A stretch of 64,000 nt of DNA from Gemmatimonadota bacterium (GTDB lineage: Bacteria; Gemmatimonadota; Gemmatimonadetes; Longimicrobiales; Gaopeijiaceae). The translations under genes were made by a program, and so were the position numbers. Positions 43,566 to 55,640 of the stretch are shown here, in pieces; within the stretch, counting starts at the first letter, position 1; each line of letters opens with the position of its first letter. The notes beneath the pieces were generated by a model. The model was not told where the DNA came from and made no database searches. It saw only the letters and a list, made by a program, of their open reading frames with translations. The stretch covers positions 29,497 to 93,496 of the forward strand of contig JAJDNC010000143.1 of the NCBI GenBank assembly GCA_022340865.1, written 5' to 3'.

Positions 43566-44218
43566 AGATCTTCCTGGACACGGCGGACCTCGCCGAGATC
43601 CGTCGCGCCGCGGAGGCGAACCTCATCGACGGCGTCACCACCAACCCCTCGCTGGTCTCCAAGGTCGCGGGCGAGCGTGACCCGAAGGAGATCTACAAGG
43701 AGATCTGCGAGGTCGTCGACGGGCCCGTCAGCGCCGAAGTGGTGGGGCTCGACAGGGAGACCATGGTCTCGGAGGGACGCAAGCTCGCGGCGCTGCACGA
43801 CAACATCGTGGTGAAGGTCCCCCTCACGGAAGATGGCTTGAAGGCATGCCGGGCTCTCGTAGCGGAGGGTATCCGCACGAACGTGACCCTGTGCTTCTCG
43901 GTGTCTCAGGCGCTCCTGGCCGCCAAGGCGGGTGGGACGTTCGTGTCCCCCTTCGTGGGCCGCATCGATGATATCTCCGGCGAGGGGATGCAGCTCGTTC
44001 ACCAGATCCGGCAGGTGTACGACAACTACGGCTACGACACGGAGATTCTGGCGGCTTCGCTACGCCATCCCATGCACGTGGTGGAGTCCATGCTGATCGG
44101 TGCGGACTGCGCGACGATGCCGCCCAAGGTCCTGTGGCAGTTGGCCCAACACCCCCTGACGGACAAAGGGTTGGACGCCTTCCTCGAGGACTGGAAGAAG
44201 CTGGGGACGACGCTCTGA
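43562..44218 (+). CDS. tal: Transaldolase, small (FSA/TalC) type
   Basis: 218 residues: the short decameric transaldolase / fructose-6-phosphate aldolase subfamily, not the long TalB type. Schiff-base Lys is in [22 protein letters not shown] and the second signature [18 protein letters not shown] are conserved. It interconverts sugar phosphates in the pentose phosphate pathway, and supports supply of ribose phosphate for the purine genes downstream. Coupled to truA by ATGA overlap. Confidence 0.95.
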   Translation: MKIFLDTADLAEIRRAAEANLIDGVTTNPSLVSKVAGERDPKEIYKEICEVVDGPVSAEVVGLDRETMVSEGRKLAALHDNIVVKVPLTEDGLKACRALVAEGIRTNVTLCFSVSQALLAAKAGGTFVSPFVGRIDDISGEGMQLVHQIRQVYDNYGYDTEILAASLRHPMHVVESMLIGADCATMPPKVLWQLAQHPLTDKGLDAFLEDWKKLGTTL

Positions 44219-44249
44219 GGAAGACGCACCGGCGAAGGATGGAGAATCC

Positions 44250-45779
44250 ATGACGACGCGGCGGGCAGGGTGGATGGCAGCGGTGACGCTCCTGGCGGGC
44301 GTCGCGGTGGGGTGGGGTGCCCGTAGGGCAATGGGGACCGGCGCCACGAAGGCGCAGGCGAGCGCAGGGGCGACGGACGCGCCCTCGGCGCGCGCCGTGT
44401 CCACGCACGCCGAGCCCTCGACCTCGTCGGCGGAGCTCCGGGCAAAGGGGGCCCCGGCGGCAGAGATCCGGTCCCTGCCCTCACCCCAGGCCACCGACGA
44501 CCCGGCGGCTTCGCGGCGCACGGCCATCGTGCGCGCCGCCGCCCGCGTGGCACCAGCGGTGGTGAACGTGAGCGTGATCTCCAACGAGCCCGTCCAGGCG
44601 ACGAGCTTCTGGGAGAGCTTCTTCATGGCCCCGGGCACTCAGCAGAGGAGCGCCAAGTTCGGCTCCGGCGTGCTCATCCGCCCGGACGGCATCATCGTGA
44701 CGAACAACCACGTCGTGGAGAACGCCGAGCAGATCAGGGTGACGCTCCCCGACGGGCGGGGCTTCGACGCGAAGCTCGTGGGCACCGACCCGGTGGCGGA
44801 CATCGCCGTCATCAAGATCCACGGCGACTCTCTTCCGGTGGCCCCGCTGGGCACCAGCAAGGGGATACTCATCGGCGAGTGGGCGGTGGCCATCGGCAAT
44901 CCTTTCGCCAACTACTTCGCCGACGCGGAGCCCACCGTCACGGCGGGCGTCGTCTCGGCCGTGGACCGCAACATCGTGCCCTCGTCCGACCAGGACGGCT
45001 TCTACCTGGGGATGATCCAGACCGACGCCTCCATCAACCCGGGGAACTCCGGGGGACCGCTGGTGGACGCCGTGGGCGACGTCATCGGCATCAATACGTC
45101 CATCGTGACGCGGAGCGGCGGCAGCGAAGGGATGGGCTTCGCCATTCCCATCGACCGCGTGCTGCGTGTCGCCGACGACCTGGTCAAGTACGGCGAGGTC
45201 CGCCGCGCATGGACGGGCATCGACGTGAAGGCGGTGGAGGCCGACGCCTGGGGGCGCACCCGGGGTGTGGAGGTCTCCCGCGTCGCACCGGGCTCGCCGG
45301 GCGAGAAGGCCGGCATCCGGGTGGGAGACCGCCTCCTGCGCGCCAACGGCCACGCCCTCACCACGCCGCTGGACCTCCAGGCCGTGCTCCTGGACCTGCG
45401 CGCCGGTGACCCCCTCGAGCTCACGGTGGACGGCCACAGCAGCCCCGTGCGCCTGACCACCGCCCCGCTGCCGTCGGTGACCGCCACCCGCGTGACGGTG
45501 CTCAAGGACATGCAGCTCATCACGGTCACGCCCCAGATCCGGGCGGAGCAGAACATCCGGAGCCGACAGGGCGCCCTCGTGGCCTCCATCTCCAGTCAGC
45601 TCTCCAGCGAGCTGGGCCTGCAGAAGGGAGACGTCCTCGTCCAGGTGAACCGCACGGCCATCACCAGCGCGGAGCAGGCGAAGCGGATCTTCGAGAACCT
45701 GAGGGGGCGGGGCGAGCTCAGCCTCTGGATCGAACGCAACGGCAGCTACATCGCCCGGGACCTGTACTGGCGGAGATGA
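44250..45779 (+). CDS. Periplasmic serine protease, HtrA/Deg family
   Basis: 509 residues. N-terminal membrane segment (about 8-24), an Ala/Ser-rich linker to about 90, trypsin-like domain (about 95-310) with His154 (TNNHVVENA), Asp184 (ADIAVIKI) and Ser267 (NPGNSGGPL), then two PDZ domains (about 315-400 and 420-505; APGSPGEKAGIRVGDRLL and SELGLQKGDVLVQVN). Complete triad, so an active envelope quality-control protease. GGAG precedes the ATG. No stress-type promoter is visible; it lies between metabolic genes. Confidence 0.94.
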   Translation: MTTRRAGWMAAVTLLAGVAVGWGARRAMGTGATKAQASAGATDAPSARAVSTHAEPSTSSAELRAKGAPAAEIRSLPSPQATDDPAASRRTAIVRAAARVAPAVVNVSVISNEPVQATSFWESFFMAPGTQQRSAKFGSGVLIRPDGIIVTNNHVVENAEQIRVTLPDGRGFDAKLVGTDPVADIAVIKIHGDSLPVAPLGTSKGILIGEWAVAIGNPFANYFADAEPTVTAGVVSAVDRNIVPSSDQDGFYLGMIQTDASINPGNSGGPLVDAVGDVIGINTSIVTRSGGSEGMGFAIPIDRVLRVADDLVKYGEVRRAWTGIDVKAVEADAWGRTRGVEVSRVAPGSPGEKAGIRVGDRLLRANGHALTTPLDLQAVLLDLRAGDPLELTVDGHSSPVRLTTAPLPSVTATRVTVLKDMQLITVTPQIRAEQNIRSRQGALVASISSQLSSELGLQKGDVLVQVNRTAITSAEQAKRIFENLRGRGELSLWIERNGSYIARDLYWRR

Positions 45780-45783
45780 GCCT

Positions 45784-47226
45784 TTGAGCCCGGCGCCGGA
45801 CCGATACGTCCATCCCCTCTCGGAGCGATACGCGTCCCGGGAGATGCAGGAGATCTTCTCGCCGGCCCGACGCTACGGCACGTGGCGCCGCCTGTGGCTG
45901 GCGCTGGCGGAGGCGGAGGCGGAGCTCGGGCTCCCCGTTCCCGACGAGGCCCTCGTGCAGATGAGGGCGGCCCTGGACGGCGTGGACCTCGAGCGCGCGG
46001 CCGGGTACGAGGCGCGCTTCCGCCACGACGTGATGGCCCACGTGCACCTGTTCGGCGACGACGCCCCCGCCGCCCGGCCCATCATCCACCTGGGGGCCAC
46101 CAGCGCGTTCATCGGCGACAACACCGACCTGGTGCTCCACCGGGAGGCGCTGCGCCTGGTGCGGGACCGCGTGGTGCGCTGCGTGGCCGCGCTGGCGGAC
46201 TTCGCCCGCGAGCACGCCGAGCTGCCCACCCTCGCCTACACCCACTTCCAGCCGGCCCAGCCCACCACGGTGGGCAAGCGTGCGACCCTCTGGATCCAGG
46301 ATTTCCTCCTGGACCTCGAGGAGCTCGACTTCCGCCTGGACACCCTGCGCTTCCGGGGTGTGCGGGGCACCACCGGCACGCAGGCCTCGTTCCTGGAGCT
46401 CTTCCACGGCGACACCGGGAAGGTGGACGCCCTGGATGCGGGCGTGGCACGCCGCATGGGGTTCGACTCCTCGTACGCGGTGTGCGGCCAGACCTACACC
46501 CGCAAGGTGGACTACGCGGTGCAGGCCACCCTGGCCGGGGTGGCCGTGTCGGCCTCCAAGCTGGGGCACGACCTGCGGCTGCTGGCGCATCTCCGGGAGG
46601 TGGAGGAGCCCTTCGAGAGCGAGCAGATCGGCTCGTCCGCCATGCCCTACAAGCGCAACCCCATGCGTGCCGAGCGCATCTGCGCCCTGGCCCGCCACGT
46701 CATCACGCTGAGCGCGGATCCGGCGTTCACCGCCGCGACGCAGTGGCTGGAGCGCACCCTGGACGACTCGGCGAACCGACGGCTCTCGATTCCCGACGCG
46801 TTCCTGGCCCTGGACGGCGCCCTCGTGCTGGTGGAGAACGTCGCCCGTGGCCTCGTGGTGAATCGGGAGGTGGTGCGGCGCAACCTGGCGGAGCACCTTC
46901 CGTTCATGGCCACCGAGAACATCCTGATGGACGCCACGGCCAGGGGTGGCGACCGCCAGGCGCTGCACGAGCGCATCAGGCAGCACTCCCTGGCCGCCGC
47001 CGCGCGCATGAAGGAAGGCGCGAGCGGCGATCTCCTGGAGCGCATCGCGGCGGACGAGGCGTTCGGCCTGGACGCCGCGGCCCTCGAGTCCCTCCTCGAC
47101 CCACGCCGGTACGTGGGGCGCGCCCCGGAGCAGGTGGCGCGCTTTCTGGCCGACCGGGTCGCCCCCGCCCTCGAGCGTCGGCAAGCCGACGCGCAACGAC
47201 TAGCCGAGCCCCATATCCATGTCTGA
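45784..47226 (+). CDS. purB: Adenylosuccinate lyase
   Basis: 480 residues from a TTG with GGAG upstream. Acts twice in purine synthesis (SAICAR to AICAR and adenylosuccinate to AMP). Fumarase/aspartase superfamily signature GSSAMPYKRNPMR, HLGATSAFIGDNTDLVLH and the general base region AYTHFQPAQPTTVGKR are visible. Length and layout match the long (eukaryote-like) PurB group. The 3' end overlaps purC by 8 bases. Confidence 0.96.
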   Translation: MSPAPDRYVHPLSERYASREMQEIFSPARRYGTWRRLWLALAEAEAELGLPVPDEALVQMRAALDGVDLERAAGYEARFRHDVMAHVHLFGDDAPAARPIIHLGATSAFIGDNTDLVLHREALRLVRDRVVRCVAALADFAREHAELPTLAYTHFQPAQPTTVGKRATLWIQDFLLDLEELDFRLDTLRFRGVRGTTGTQASFLELFHGDTGKVDALDAGVARRMGFDSSYAVCGQTYTRKVDYAVQATLAGVAVSASKLGHDLRLLAHLREVEEPFESEQIGSSAMPYKRNPMRAERICALARHVITLSADPAFTAATQWLERTLDDSANRRLSIPDAFLALDGALVLVENVARGLVVNREVVRRNLAEHLPFMATENILMDATARGGDRQALHERIRQHSLAAAARMKEGASGDLLERIAADEAFGLDAAALESLLDPRRYVGRAPEQVARFLADRVAPALERRQADAQRLAEPHIHV

Positions 47227-48163
47227 CACCACACCTCTGGTCCGCTCCGAGCTCGATCTCCCTCTCCTGCACCGCGGAAAGGTCCGCGACGTGTACGAGG
47301 TGGACGAGCGCACCCTGCTCATGGTGGCCAGCGATCGCGTGAGCGCCTTCGACGTGGTCCTCGACCGCCCCATACCCCGCAAGGGCGAGGTGCTCACGCT
47401 GATCACCGCGTGGTGGCTGTCCCGTCTCGGGGACCACGTGCCCCACCATCTGTTGGCCGTGGATCCCGACCTCATCGTCCAACGCCATCCCGCCCTGGCG
47501 GCGGAGCGCGACGTGTGGGCGCGGCGCTCCATGCTCGTACGCCGCACCGACCCGGTGCTGGTGGAGTGTGTCGTGCGCGGCTTCATCGCCGGCTCGGCGT
47601 GGAAGGAATACGAGAAGCGCGGGACGCTGGCCGGCGAGCCCCTGCCCCGGGGGCTGCGCGAGTCCGAGCGTCTGGATTCGCCGGTGTTCTCCCCGGCCAC
47701 GAAGGCGCAGGAGGGTCATGATGAGAACATCACCTTCAGCCGGACCGAGGAGATCCTGGGAGCCGACGTCGCCGGTCGTCTCCGCGACCTCTCGCTGGAG
47801 ATCTACGGGTTCGGGCGGGACGTCGCCGCAGAGCGCGGCATCCTGCTGGCCGACACCAAGTTCGAGTTCGGCATCGACGGCGGCGGCGAGCTCCTGCTCA
47901 TAGACGAGGTGATGACCCCCGACTCGTCCCGCTTCTGGCCGAAGGAGCACTACGAGGTGGGACGTGGGCAGCCGTCCCTGGACAAGCAGCCCATCCGCGA
48001 CTGGCTGGACGGGCTGCCGGAATGGGACAAGACACCGCCGCCGCCGCCGTTGCCCGACGAGGTGGTGGAAGCCGCGTCGGCGCGCTACCAGGACGTCTTC
48101 CGCCGTCTCGCGGCGGTGAGCCTGGACGACTACGAGCTGCCCCGCTTCCCGGACCTCCCATGA
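47219..48163 (+). CDS. purC: Phosphoribosylaminoimidazole-succinocarboxamide synthase
   Basis: 314 residues, the longer PurC type. Ligates Asp to CAIR using ATP. HRGKVRDVYEV at the start is the family's nucleotide-binding loop, followed by VASDRVSAFDVVL and the later LADTKFEFG and LIDEVMTPDSSRFW. The stop overlaps the psd start as ATGA. Confidence 0.97.
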   Translation: MSDTTPLVRSELDLPLLHRGKVRDVYEVDERTLLMVASDRVSAFDVVLDRPIPRKGEVLTLITAWWLSRLGDHVPHHLLAVDPDLIVQRHPALAAERDVWARRSMLVRRTDPVLVECVVRGFIAGSAWKEYEKRGTLAGEPLPRGLRESERLDSPVFSPATKAQEGHDENITFSRTEEILGADVAGRLRDLSLEIYGFGRDVAAERGILLADTKFEFGIDGGGELLLIDEVMTPDSSRFWPKEHYEVGRGQPSLDKQPIRDWLDGLPEWDKTPPPPPLPDEVVEAASARYQDVFRRLAAVSLDDYELPRFPDLP

Positions 48164-48888
48164 GGCTCGCCCGGGAAGGGTACCCGTTCATCATCGGCGG
48201 CCTGGTGCTCACCGGCGCGGCGTGGGTGATCTCCTGGGCGCTGGGGCCCGCCAGGGGTGGCTGGATAGGGCTGGCCGTGGCGTACGCGCTGAGCGTGCTC
48301 ACGCTCTTCACGATCTGGTTCTTCCGGGACCCCGCCCACTCGCCTCCCGCGGATCCGGCCGTCGTGCTGGCTCCGGGCCAGGGACGTGTGATCGCCGTGA
48401 GCGAGGCGGACGAGCCCACCTACATCGGCGGGCGCTGCCGCAAGATCTCCATCTTCCTGACCATCTTCGACGTCCACGTTCAGCGCTCCCCGGTATCGGG
48501 CACCGTGGAGCACCGGGTGTACCGGCCGGGCCGCTACGCCATGGCCTGGCGGGACAAGGCGTCGGAGGACAACGAGCAGGCGTCGGTGGGGATCGCCACA
48601 CCGCACGGTCCGGTCCTCGTGCGCCAGATCGCCGGGCTGGTGGCCCGGCGCATCGTCACCGATCCCAGCGAGGGCGACAGCGTGGTGCGCGGAGCCCGCA
48701 TCGGCCTCATCCGCTTCGGCTCCCGGGTCGAGCTGTTCCTGCCCATGGACTGGGAGGTGACGTGCAAGGTGGGCGACCGCGCCGTCGTGGGGCGCACGGC
48801 CCTGGCGCGCCGGCCCGTGCCACCCACCGGCCCGGCGGCGCCGACGTCACGCGGCCGGGAGGCGGCCGGCGGGGAGGTCGCACCATGA
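48160..48888 (+). CDS. psd: Phosphatidylserine decarboxylase (short, archaeal/PSD-B type)
   Basis: 242 residues from MRLAREGYPF. Two N-terminal helices (about 10-30 and 34-52) anchor it in the inner membrane. SIFLTIFDVHVQRSPVSG is the conserved central block. The self-cleavage site that makes the pyruvoyl group is in IRFGSRVELFLP (Gly-Ser). It converts phosphatidylserine to phosphatidylethanolamine. A Pro/Ala-rich tail of about 30 residues is not conserved. ATGA overlaps with purC before and pssA after. The track's upstream start is rejected. Confidence 0.94.
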   Translation: MRLAREGYPFIIGGLVLTGAAWVISWALGPARGGWIGLAVAYALSVLTLFTIWFFRDPAHSPPADPAVVLAPGQGRVIAVSEADEPTYIGGRCRKISIFLTIFDVHVQRSPVSGTVEHRVYRPGRYAMAWRDKASEDNEQASVGIATPHGPVLVRQIAGLVARRIVTDPSEGDSVVRGARIGLIRFGSRVELFLPMDWEVTCKVGDRAVVGRTALARRPVPPTGPAAPTSRGREAAGGEVAP

Positions 48889-49775
48889 GGGCGCCGCGCC
48901 CTCCGCGGCGGGAGGCCCTCCAGCGAGGGGTCGTCATCCTGCCGTCGGCGTTCACGCTGGGGAACCTCTTCTTCGGCGTCTTCTCCCTGGTGGCCACGGC
49001 GCGGGGCGACCTGAGCTACGCGAGCTGGTTCATCGTCATCGCCGCCACCCTCGACATGTTGGACGGGCGCGTCGCGCGCTTCACCCGCACGGGATCCAGG
49101 TTCGGAGCGGAGCTCGATTCCCTGGTGGACGCCGTCTCTTTCGGCGTCGCGCCCGGCGCGATCATGTACGAGCTCTACTTCTCGGACACCCGCTGGAGCT
49201 GGACGCTCTCCTTCGTGTACATCACCGCCGTCGTGGTGCGCCTGGCACGCTTCAACATAGAGCAGGGCGGGGAGGCGAAGCGCTACTTCCACGGCCTGCC
49301 CTCCCCCGCCGCGGCGCTGCTGGTAGCCTCGTTCTACCCGTTCAGCCAGACGGCCTTCTTCAACACGTACCTGGCGGAGCTCCCCTGGCTCCAGATCGCC
49401 GGAATCGCGGTCGTCCTCATCGGCGTGCTCATGGTGAGCCACGTGCCCTACGCGAACGTCCCCCGCATCGGCACGCGCTCGGCACGCGGGATCCTGACCA
49501 CGATCTTCGTGGTGGTCTGCATATTCGCTGCGGTGTCGGTGCCTCAGTTCTTCTTCTTCACGTTCTTCCTCCTCTACGTGATGTGGGGGCTCCTGCGCTC
49601 GACGCTCCTCGGTCTGTTGGACCGGCTCCCGGGCGAAGACCCGCTCCTGGACGTGGACGAGGACGGCGACCTCGCCCGCACGGAGCCGCGGATCCTGGAC
49701 TACAGGACCCTCGGGCCGCGCGCGCTTTCCGACGACGACCCCGACGACGACCCACCCCTGGAGGGACACGCTTGA
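48885..49775 (+). CDS. pssA: CDP-diacylglycerol-serine O-phosphatidyltransferase
   Basis: 296 residues from [15 protein letters not shown]. Integral membrane CDP-alcohol phosphatidyltransferase with about eight helices. The signature [26 protein letters not shown] fits D-x2-DG-x2-AR-x8-G-x3-D-x3-D. Product feeds the psd enzyme just upstream, so this pair makes phosphatidylethanolamine. A long acidic C-terminal tail (last 50 residues) is unusual. ATGA overlap with psd and TTGA overlap with purS. Confidence 0.96.
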   Translation: MRAPRPPRREALQRGVVILPSAFTLGNLFFGVFSLVATARGDLSYASWFIVIAATLDMLDGRVARFTRTGSRFGAELDSLVDAVSFGVAPGAIMYELYFSDTRWSWTLSFVYITAVVVRLARFNIEQGGEAKRYFHGLPSPAAALLVASFYPFSQTAFFNTYLAELPWLQIAGIAVVLIGVLMVSHVPYANVPRIGTRSARGILTTIFVVVCIFAAVSVPQFFFFTFFLLYVMWGLLRSTLLGLLDRLPGEDPLLDVDEDGDLARTEPRILDYRTLGPRALSDDDPDDDPPLEGHA

Positions 49776-50044
49776 GCAGCCACCGACTCGAGATCCGGGT
49801 GAAGCCCCGCCCCGGGCTCCTCAACCCCGAGGGCAAAGCCATCCACCACGCCCTGGCGGCGCTGGGCTGGGCCGCCGTGCACGACGTGCGCGTGGGCAAG
49901 GTGATCTATGTGGACATGGACGCCGACACCCCCGACGCGGCGCTCGTGGAGGCCGAAGCGATGTGCCGGAAGATCCTGGCCAACCCGGTGACCGAGGACT
50001 TCGAGATCTCGCTGGTGCCGGCGGAGGGAGGCGTGCCCTCATGA
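49772..50044 (+). CDS. purS: Phosphoribosylformylglycinamidine synthase subunit PurS
   Basis: 90 residues from TTG 49772 with GGAGG seven bases before; the stop of pssA overlaps it as [23 protein letters not shown] and [14 protein letters not shown] are diagnostic for PurS, the small bridging subunit of the Bacillus-type PurL-PurQ-PurS complex. The C-terminus overlaps purQ as ATGA. The longer ORF in the track is a frame extension through pssA. Confidence 0.94.
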   Translation: MSSHRLEIRVKPRPGLLNPEGKAIHHALAALGWAAVHDVRVGKVIYVDMDADTPDAALVEAEAMCRKILANPVTEDFEISLVPAEGGVPS

Positions 50045-50739
50045 AGATGGCCGTCATCACCTTCCCCGGCTCCAACTGCGACTACGATCTGTACAAGGCG
50101 GTGCAGCAGGTGGGCGGCGAGGCCACGTTCGTCTGGCATCGCCAGCGGAGCCTCCACGGCTACGACGCGGTCATGCTCCCCGGGGGCTTCTCCTACGGCG
50201 ACTACCTCAGGGCCGGCGCCATCGCGCGCCTGAGCCCGGTGATGGAGAGCGTGGTGGCCTTTGCCCGGAGCGGGGGCCCGGTCCTGGGCGTGTGCAACGG
50301 GTTCCAGATCCTGTGCGAGGCGGGCCTGCTCCCCGGCGCGCTGGTGAGGAACGCGTCGCTGCGCTTCGAGAGCCGGGACGTGCACCTCAGGGTAGAGCGG
50401 CAAGACACCCTCTTCACCTCCGAGTACGACGCCGGCGCCGTCCTGCGCGTGCCCATCGCCCACGGCGACGGCAACTACCAGGCGGACGACGACACCCTGG
50501 AGCGGCTCGAGGGTGAGGGCCGCGTGGTGTTCCGCTACGTGGATCCGACGGGGACGGTGACTCCGGATGCCAACCCCAACGGATCCTGGGGCAACATCGC
50601 GGGCATCGTGAGCGCGGATGGAAACGTCCTCGGCATGATGCCCCACCCCGAGCGGGCCATGGAGAGCCTGCTCGGCTCCGCCGATGGAATCGGCGTGTTC
50701 ACCTCTCTCGTCAAGAGCCTGTCCACCGCAGCCGTTTGA
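50041..50739 (+). CDS. purQ: Phosphoribosylformylglycinamidine synthase, glutaminase subunit PurQ
   Basis: 232 residues from [16 protein letters not shown]. Class I glutamine amidotransferase: nucleophile Cys in GVCNGFQIL, His and Glu in [10 protein letters not shown]. Supplies ammonia from glutamine to PurL. The [18 protein letters not shown] loop is conserved. Coupled to purS by ATGA overlap. Confidence 0.97.
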   Translation: MKMAVITFPGSNCDYDLYKAVQQVGGEATFVWHRQRSLHGYDAVMLPGGFSYGDYLRAGAIARLSPVMESVVAFARSGGPVLGVCNGFQILCEAGLLPGALVRNASLRFESRDVHLRVERQDTLFTSEYDAGAVLRVPIAHGDGNYQADDDTLERLEGEGRVVFRYVDPTGTVTPDANPNGSWGNIAGIVSADGNVLGMMPHPERAMESLLGSADGIGVFTSLVKSLSTAAV

Positions 50740-50749
50740 GCCTCTTTCC

Positions 50750-53047
<2,298 letters not shown>

Positions 53048-53049
53048 GC

Positions 53050-54549
53050 ATGGCCGGCACCCGGGGTACCCGGCGCACGCTTCCACTGGTCGACGCTTCC
53101 CCGGCGCCGGAGGCCCCCACGGACATGGCCGTGCACCGCCTGGACGACCATCCTCGGGAGGAGTGCGGCGTGGTGGGTGTGAGCGGCTTGGCCAACGCGG
53201 CGGAGCTCGCCTACCTGGCCCTCTACTCGCTCCAGCACCGGGGCCAGGAGGCGGCGGGCATCGTCACCGTGGACGACGCCGGTGTCTCCCACGTGCACAG
53301 GGGCGTCGGCCTCGTCTCCGACGTGTTCGACGGGGCGAGGCTGTCCCGGCTCCCGGGCTCCACGGCGGTGGGCCACGTGCGCTATTCCACCGCCGGCGGG
53401 AGCAACGTCGAGAACGTGCAGCCCATCACCGCCCGGTACTCCCGGGGCGACATGTCGCTGGCGCACAACGGAAACCTCACCAACCACCTCGACCTGCGGA
53501 GCAGGCTCGTGGACGAAGGGGCGATCTTCCGCACCACCTCGGACTCCGAGATCCTGGTGCACCTCATCGCCAAGTCGCGGCACGAGACGGTGGAGGCCCA
53601 GGTGGACGACGCCCTCACCCACCTCGAGGGGGCGTACAGCCTCGTGCTGAGCGTGGGGGACACCCTCTTCGCGGTGCGCGACCCCAGAGGCTTCCGGCCC
53701 CTGGTGCTGGGCCGCAAGGACGGCGGCCACATCGTGGCCAGCGAGACGTGCGCCCTGGACATCCTCGGGGCGGAGTACGTCCGCGACCTGGATCCCGGTG
53801 AGGTGCTTCAGCTCCAGGGCGGGCGCGTACGCCGCCTCCGCTCCCTCCCCCCGGCGAAGGAGCCCGCGCCCTGCATCTTCGAGCTGGTCTACTTCGCCCG
53901 CCCCGATTCGCACATCTGGGGACAGAGCGTGGACCGGGCCCGGCGGGCGTTCGGCCGACAGCTGGCACGGGAGCACCCCGTGGAAGCGGATGCCGTGATC
54001 GCGGTACCCGACAGCGCCAACTCCGCCGCCCTGGGCTTCTCCGAGGAGAGCCACATCCCCTTCGAGCTCGGGCTCCTGCGCAACCACTACGTGGGGCGCA
54101 CGTTCATCCAGCCCATGCAGAAGGACCGCGACTTCGGGGCGCGCATGAAGTACAACCCCGTGCGCGAGGTGCTGGCCGGCAAGCGCGTGGTCGTCGTGGA
54201 CGACTCGTTGGTCCGTGGCACCACCAGCCGGAGCCTGGTGCGCATGCTCCGGCAGGCCGGAGCAAAGGAGGTGCACTTCCGCATCGCCAGCCCGCCGGTG
54301 CGCTTCCCCTGCTTCTACGGCATCGACATGCCCACGAAGGGGGAGCTCATGGGCTCCAGGCTCGAGATCCCGGAGATCTCGGCGAAGCTGGAGGTGGATT
54401 CCCTGGGGTACCTGTCCCTGGAGGGGATGGTGGAGGCCGTCGCCGACGGCAAGCCGTACTGCACCGCATGCTTCTCCGGCGAATACCCTGCTCCCCTCAT
54501 CGACGTCGAGCGGGGTCTGTCCTCCCCCGAGGGCCCCGTGTCGTGTTGA
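53050..54549 (+). CDS. purF: Amidophosphoribosyltransferase
   Basis: 499 residues from ATG 53050. First committed step of purine synthesis. The catalytic N-terminal Cys is in REECGVVGV, so a propeptide of about 37 residues is predicted with this start. ATG 53125 would give the more usual 13, and GTG 53044 overlaps the purL stop. PRTase loop VVVVDDSLVRGTT. Four Cys (APCIFELVYF, FPCFYGID, YCTACFSG) match the [4Fe-4S] ligands of Bacillus PurF, so an oxygen-sensitive cluster is likely. Confidence 0.96.
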   Translation: MAGTRGTRRTLPLVDASPAPEAPTDMAVHRLDDHPREECGVVGVSGLANAAELAYLALYSLQHRGQEAAGIVTVDDAGVSHVHRGVGLVSDVFDGARLSRLPGSTAVGHVRYSTAGGSNVENVQPITARYSRGDMSLAHNGNLTNHLDLRSRLVDEGAIFRTTSDSEILVHLIAKSRHETVEAQVDDALTHLEGAYSLVLSVGDTLFAVRDPRGFRPLVLGRKDGGHIVASETCALDILGAEYVRDLDPGEVLQLQGGRVRRLRSLPPAKEPAPCIFELVYFARPDSHIWGQSVDRARRAFGRQLAREHPVEADAVIAVPDSANSAALGFSEESHIPFELGLLRNHYVGRTFIQPMQKDRDFGARMKYNPVREVLAGKRVVVVDDSLVRGTTSRSLVRMLRQAGAKEVHFRIASPPVRFPCFYGIDMPTKGELMGSRLEIPEISAKLEVDSLGYLSLEGMVEAVADGKPYCTACFSGEYPAPLIDVERGLSSPEGPVSC

Positions 54550-55586
54550 GCGAAGACGGCTCTACCGCCACGGAGCGCCTGCTCGCCCTCCCCAAGGCGG
54601 AGCTGCACGTCCACCTCGACGGCTCCCTGCGCCCGTCGACCATGGCGGAGCTGGCCCAGGAGAGGGGCACCGAGCTGCCGAGCTACGAGGCCCGGTCCCT
54701 GGCCGCGCACATGCTCGTCTCCGACGCCCACAGCCTCGAGGAGTACCTGGAGCGCTTCGTGCTGACGCTCTCGGTCATGCAGGACGCCGAGGCCCTGGAG
54801 CGCATCGCCTTCGAGGTGGCCGAGGACCATGCCCGCGAGCACGTGCGCTACCTCGAGGTACGCTTCTCACCGGCGCTGTGCACGGCCGGGGGCCTGACCA
54901 CCGACGAGGTCATGGACCACGTGCTGGCCGGACTGCGGCGCGCCGAGAGCGCCTACCAGATCAAGACCCGGGTCATCGTGTGCGCCCTGCGCACGCTGGA
55001 TCCGGCGGTATCGGTGGAGATGGCGGAGCTGGCCGTGGCGTATCGCGACCGCGGCGTGGTCGCCTTCGACCTCGCCGGCGCCGAGGCCGGAAGCCCCGCT
55101 CGCGAGCACCTGGAGGCATTCCGCCTCGTGGAGTCGGCCGGGCTACCCCTCACCATACACGCGGGTGAAGGCTTCGGTGCTCCCTCCATCAAGCAGGCCG
55201 TGAACGACGCGCACGCCACACGTATCGGCCACGGCACCCGACTCTGGGAGGACGTCGAGCTGGAGACGCAGGTGCGGGAGCGTGGCATTCCGCTGGAGGT
55301 CTGTCTGACGTCCAACGTGCAGACCGGCGTGGCCGCGTCCTACGCCATGCACCCCGTGCGCCGCTACTTCGACGAGGGCATCCCCATCGCGCTGTGCACG
55401 GACAACCGTCTCATGTCCGGCGTCACCCTCACGAAGGAGTACGAGCACGCCCGCGACCACCTGGGCTTCACCTGGAAGGAGCTCAAGACGGTGGCGCGTA
55501 CGGGCTTCGAGGTCGCGTACCTCCCGGAGGACGAGAAGCGGGAGATGCTGGCGGGTGTCGACGAGGAGACCGGGCGGCCGGAGTAG
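54546..55586 (+). CDS. add: Adenosine deaminase family protein
   Basis: 346 residues from a TTG overlapping the purF stop (TTGA). Zn-dependent amidohydrolase: HVHLDGSLRP (two Zn His), TIHAGEGFGAPS (third His and catalytic Glu), RIGHGTRLWED, and TDNRLMSGVTLTKEY, where adenosine deaminases usually have TDDP or TDN. It would deaminate adenosine or a related nucleoside. Relatives include aminodeoxyfutalosine deaminase, so the exact substrate is open. It closes the purine run; a hairpin follows. Confidence 0.9.
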   Translation: MSEDGSTATERLLALPKAELHVHLDGSLRPSTMAELAQERGTELPSYEARSLAAHMLVSDAHSLEEYLERFVLTLSVMQDAEALERIAFEVAEDHAREHVRYLEVRFSPALCTAGGLTTDEVMDHVLAGLRRAESAYQIKTRVIVCALRTLDPAVSVEMAELAVAYRDRGVVAFDLAGAEAGSPAREHLEAFRLVESAGLPLTIHAGEGFGAPSIKQAVNDAHATRIGHGTRLWEDVELETQVRERGIPLEVCLTSNVQTGVAASYAMHPVRRYFDEGIPIALCTDNRLMSGVTLTKEYEHARDHLGFTWKELKTVARTGFEVAYLPEDEKREMLAGVDEETGRPE

Positions 55587-55593
55587 GCGCGGC

Positions 55594-55611
55594 GTCCGAC
55601 CGGGCTCGGAC
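55594..55611. terminator. Bidirectional terminator-like hairpin between add and fbp
   Basis: GTCCGA-6-TCGGAC, a perfect stem extendable with further GC pairs to about 13 bp, in the 54-base gap between convergent stops. No T-run on either side. Confidence 0.5.
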
Positions 55612-55640
55612 GTCGGCGCGGTCGCGGTGCCCGGCGACTC

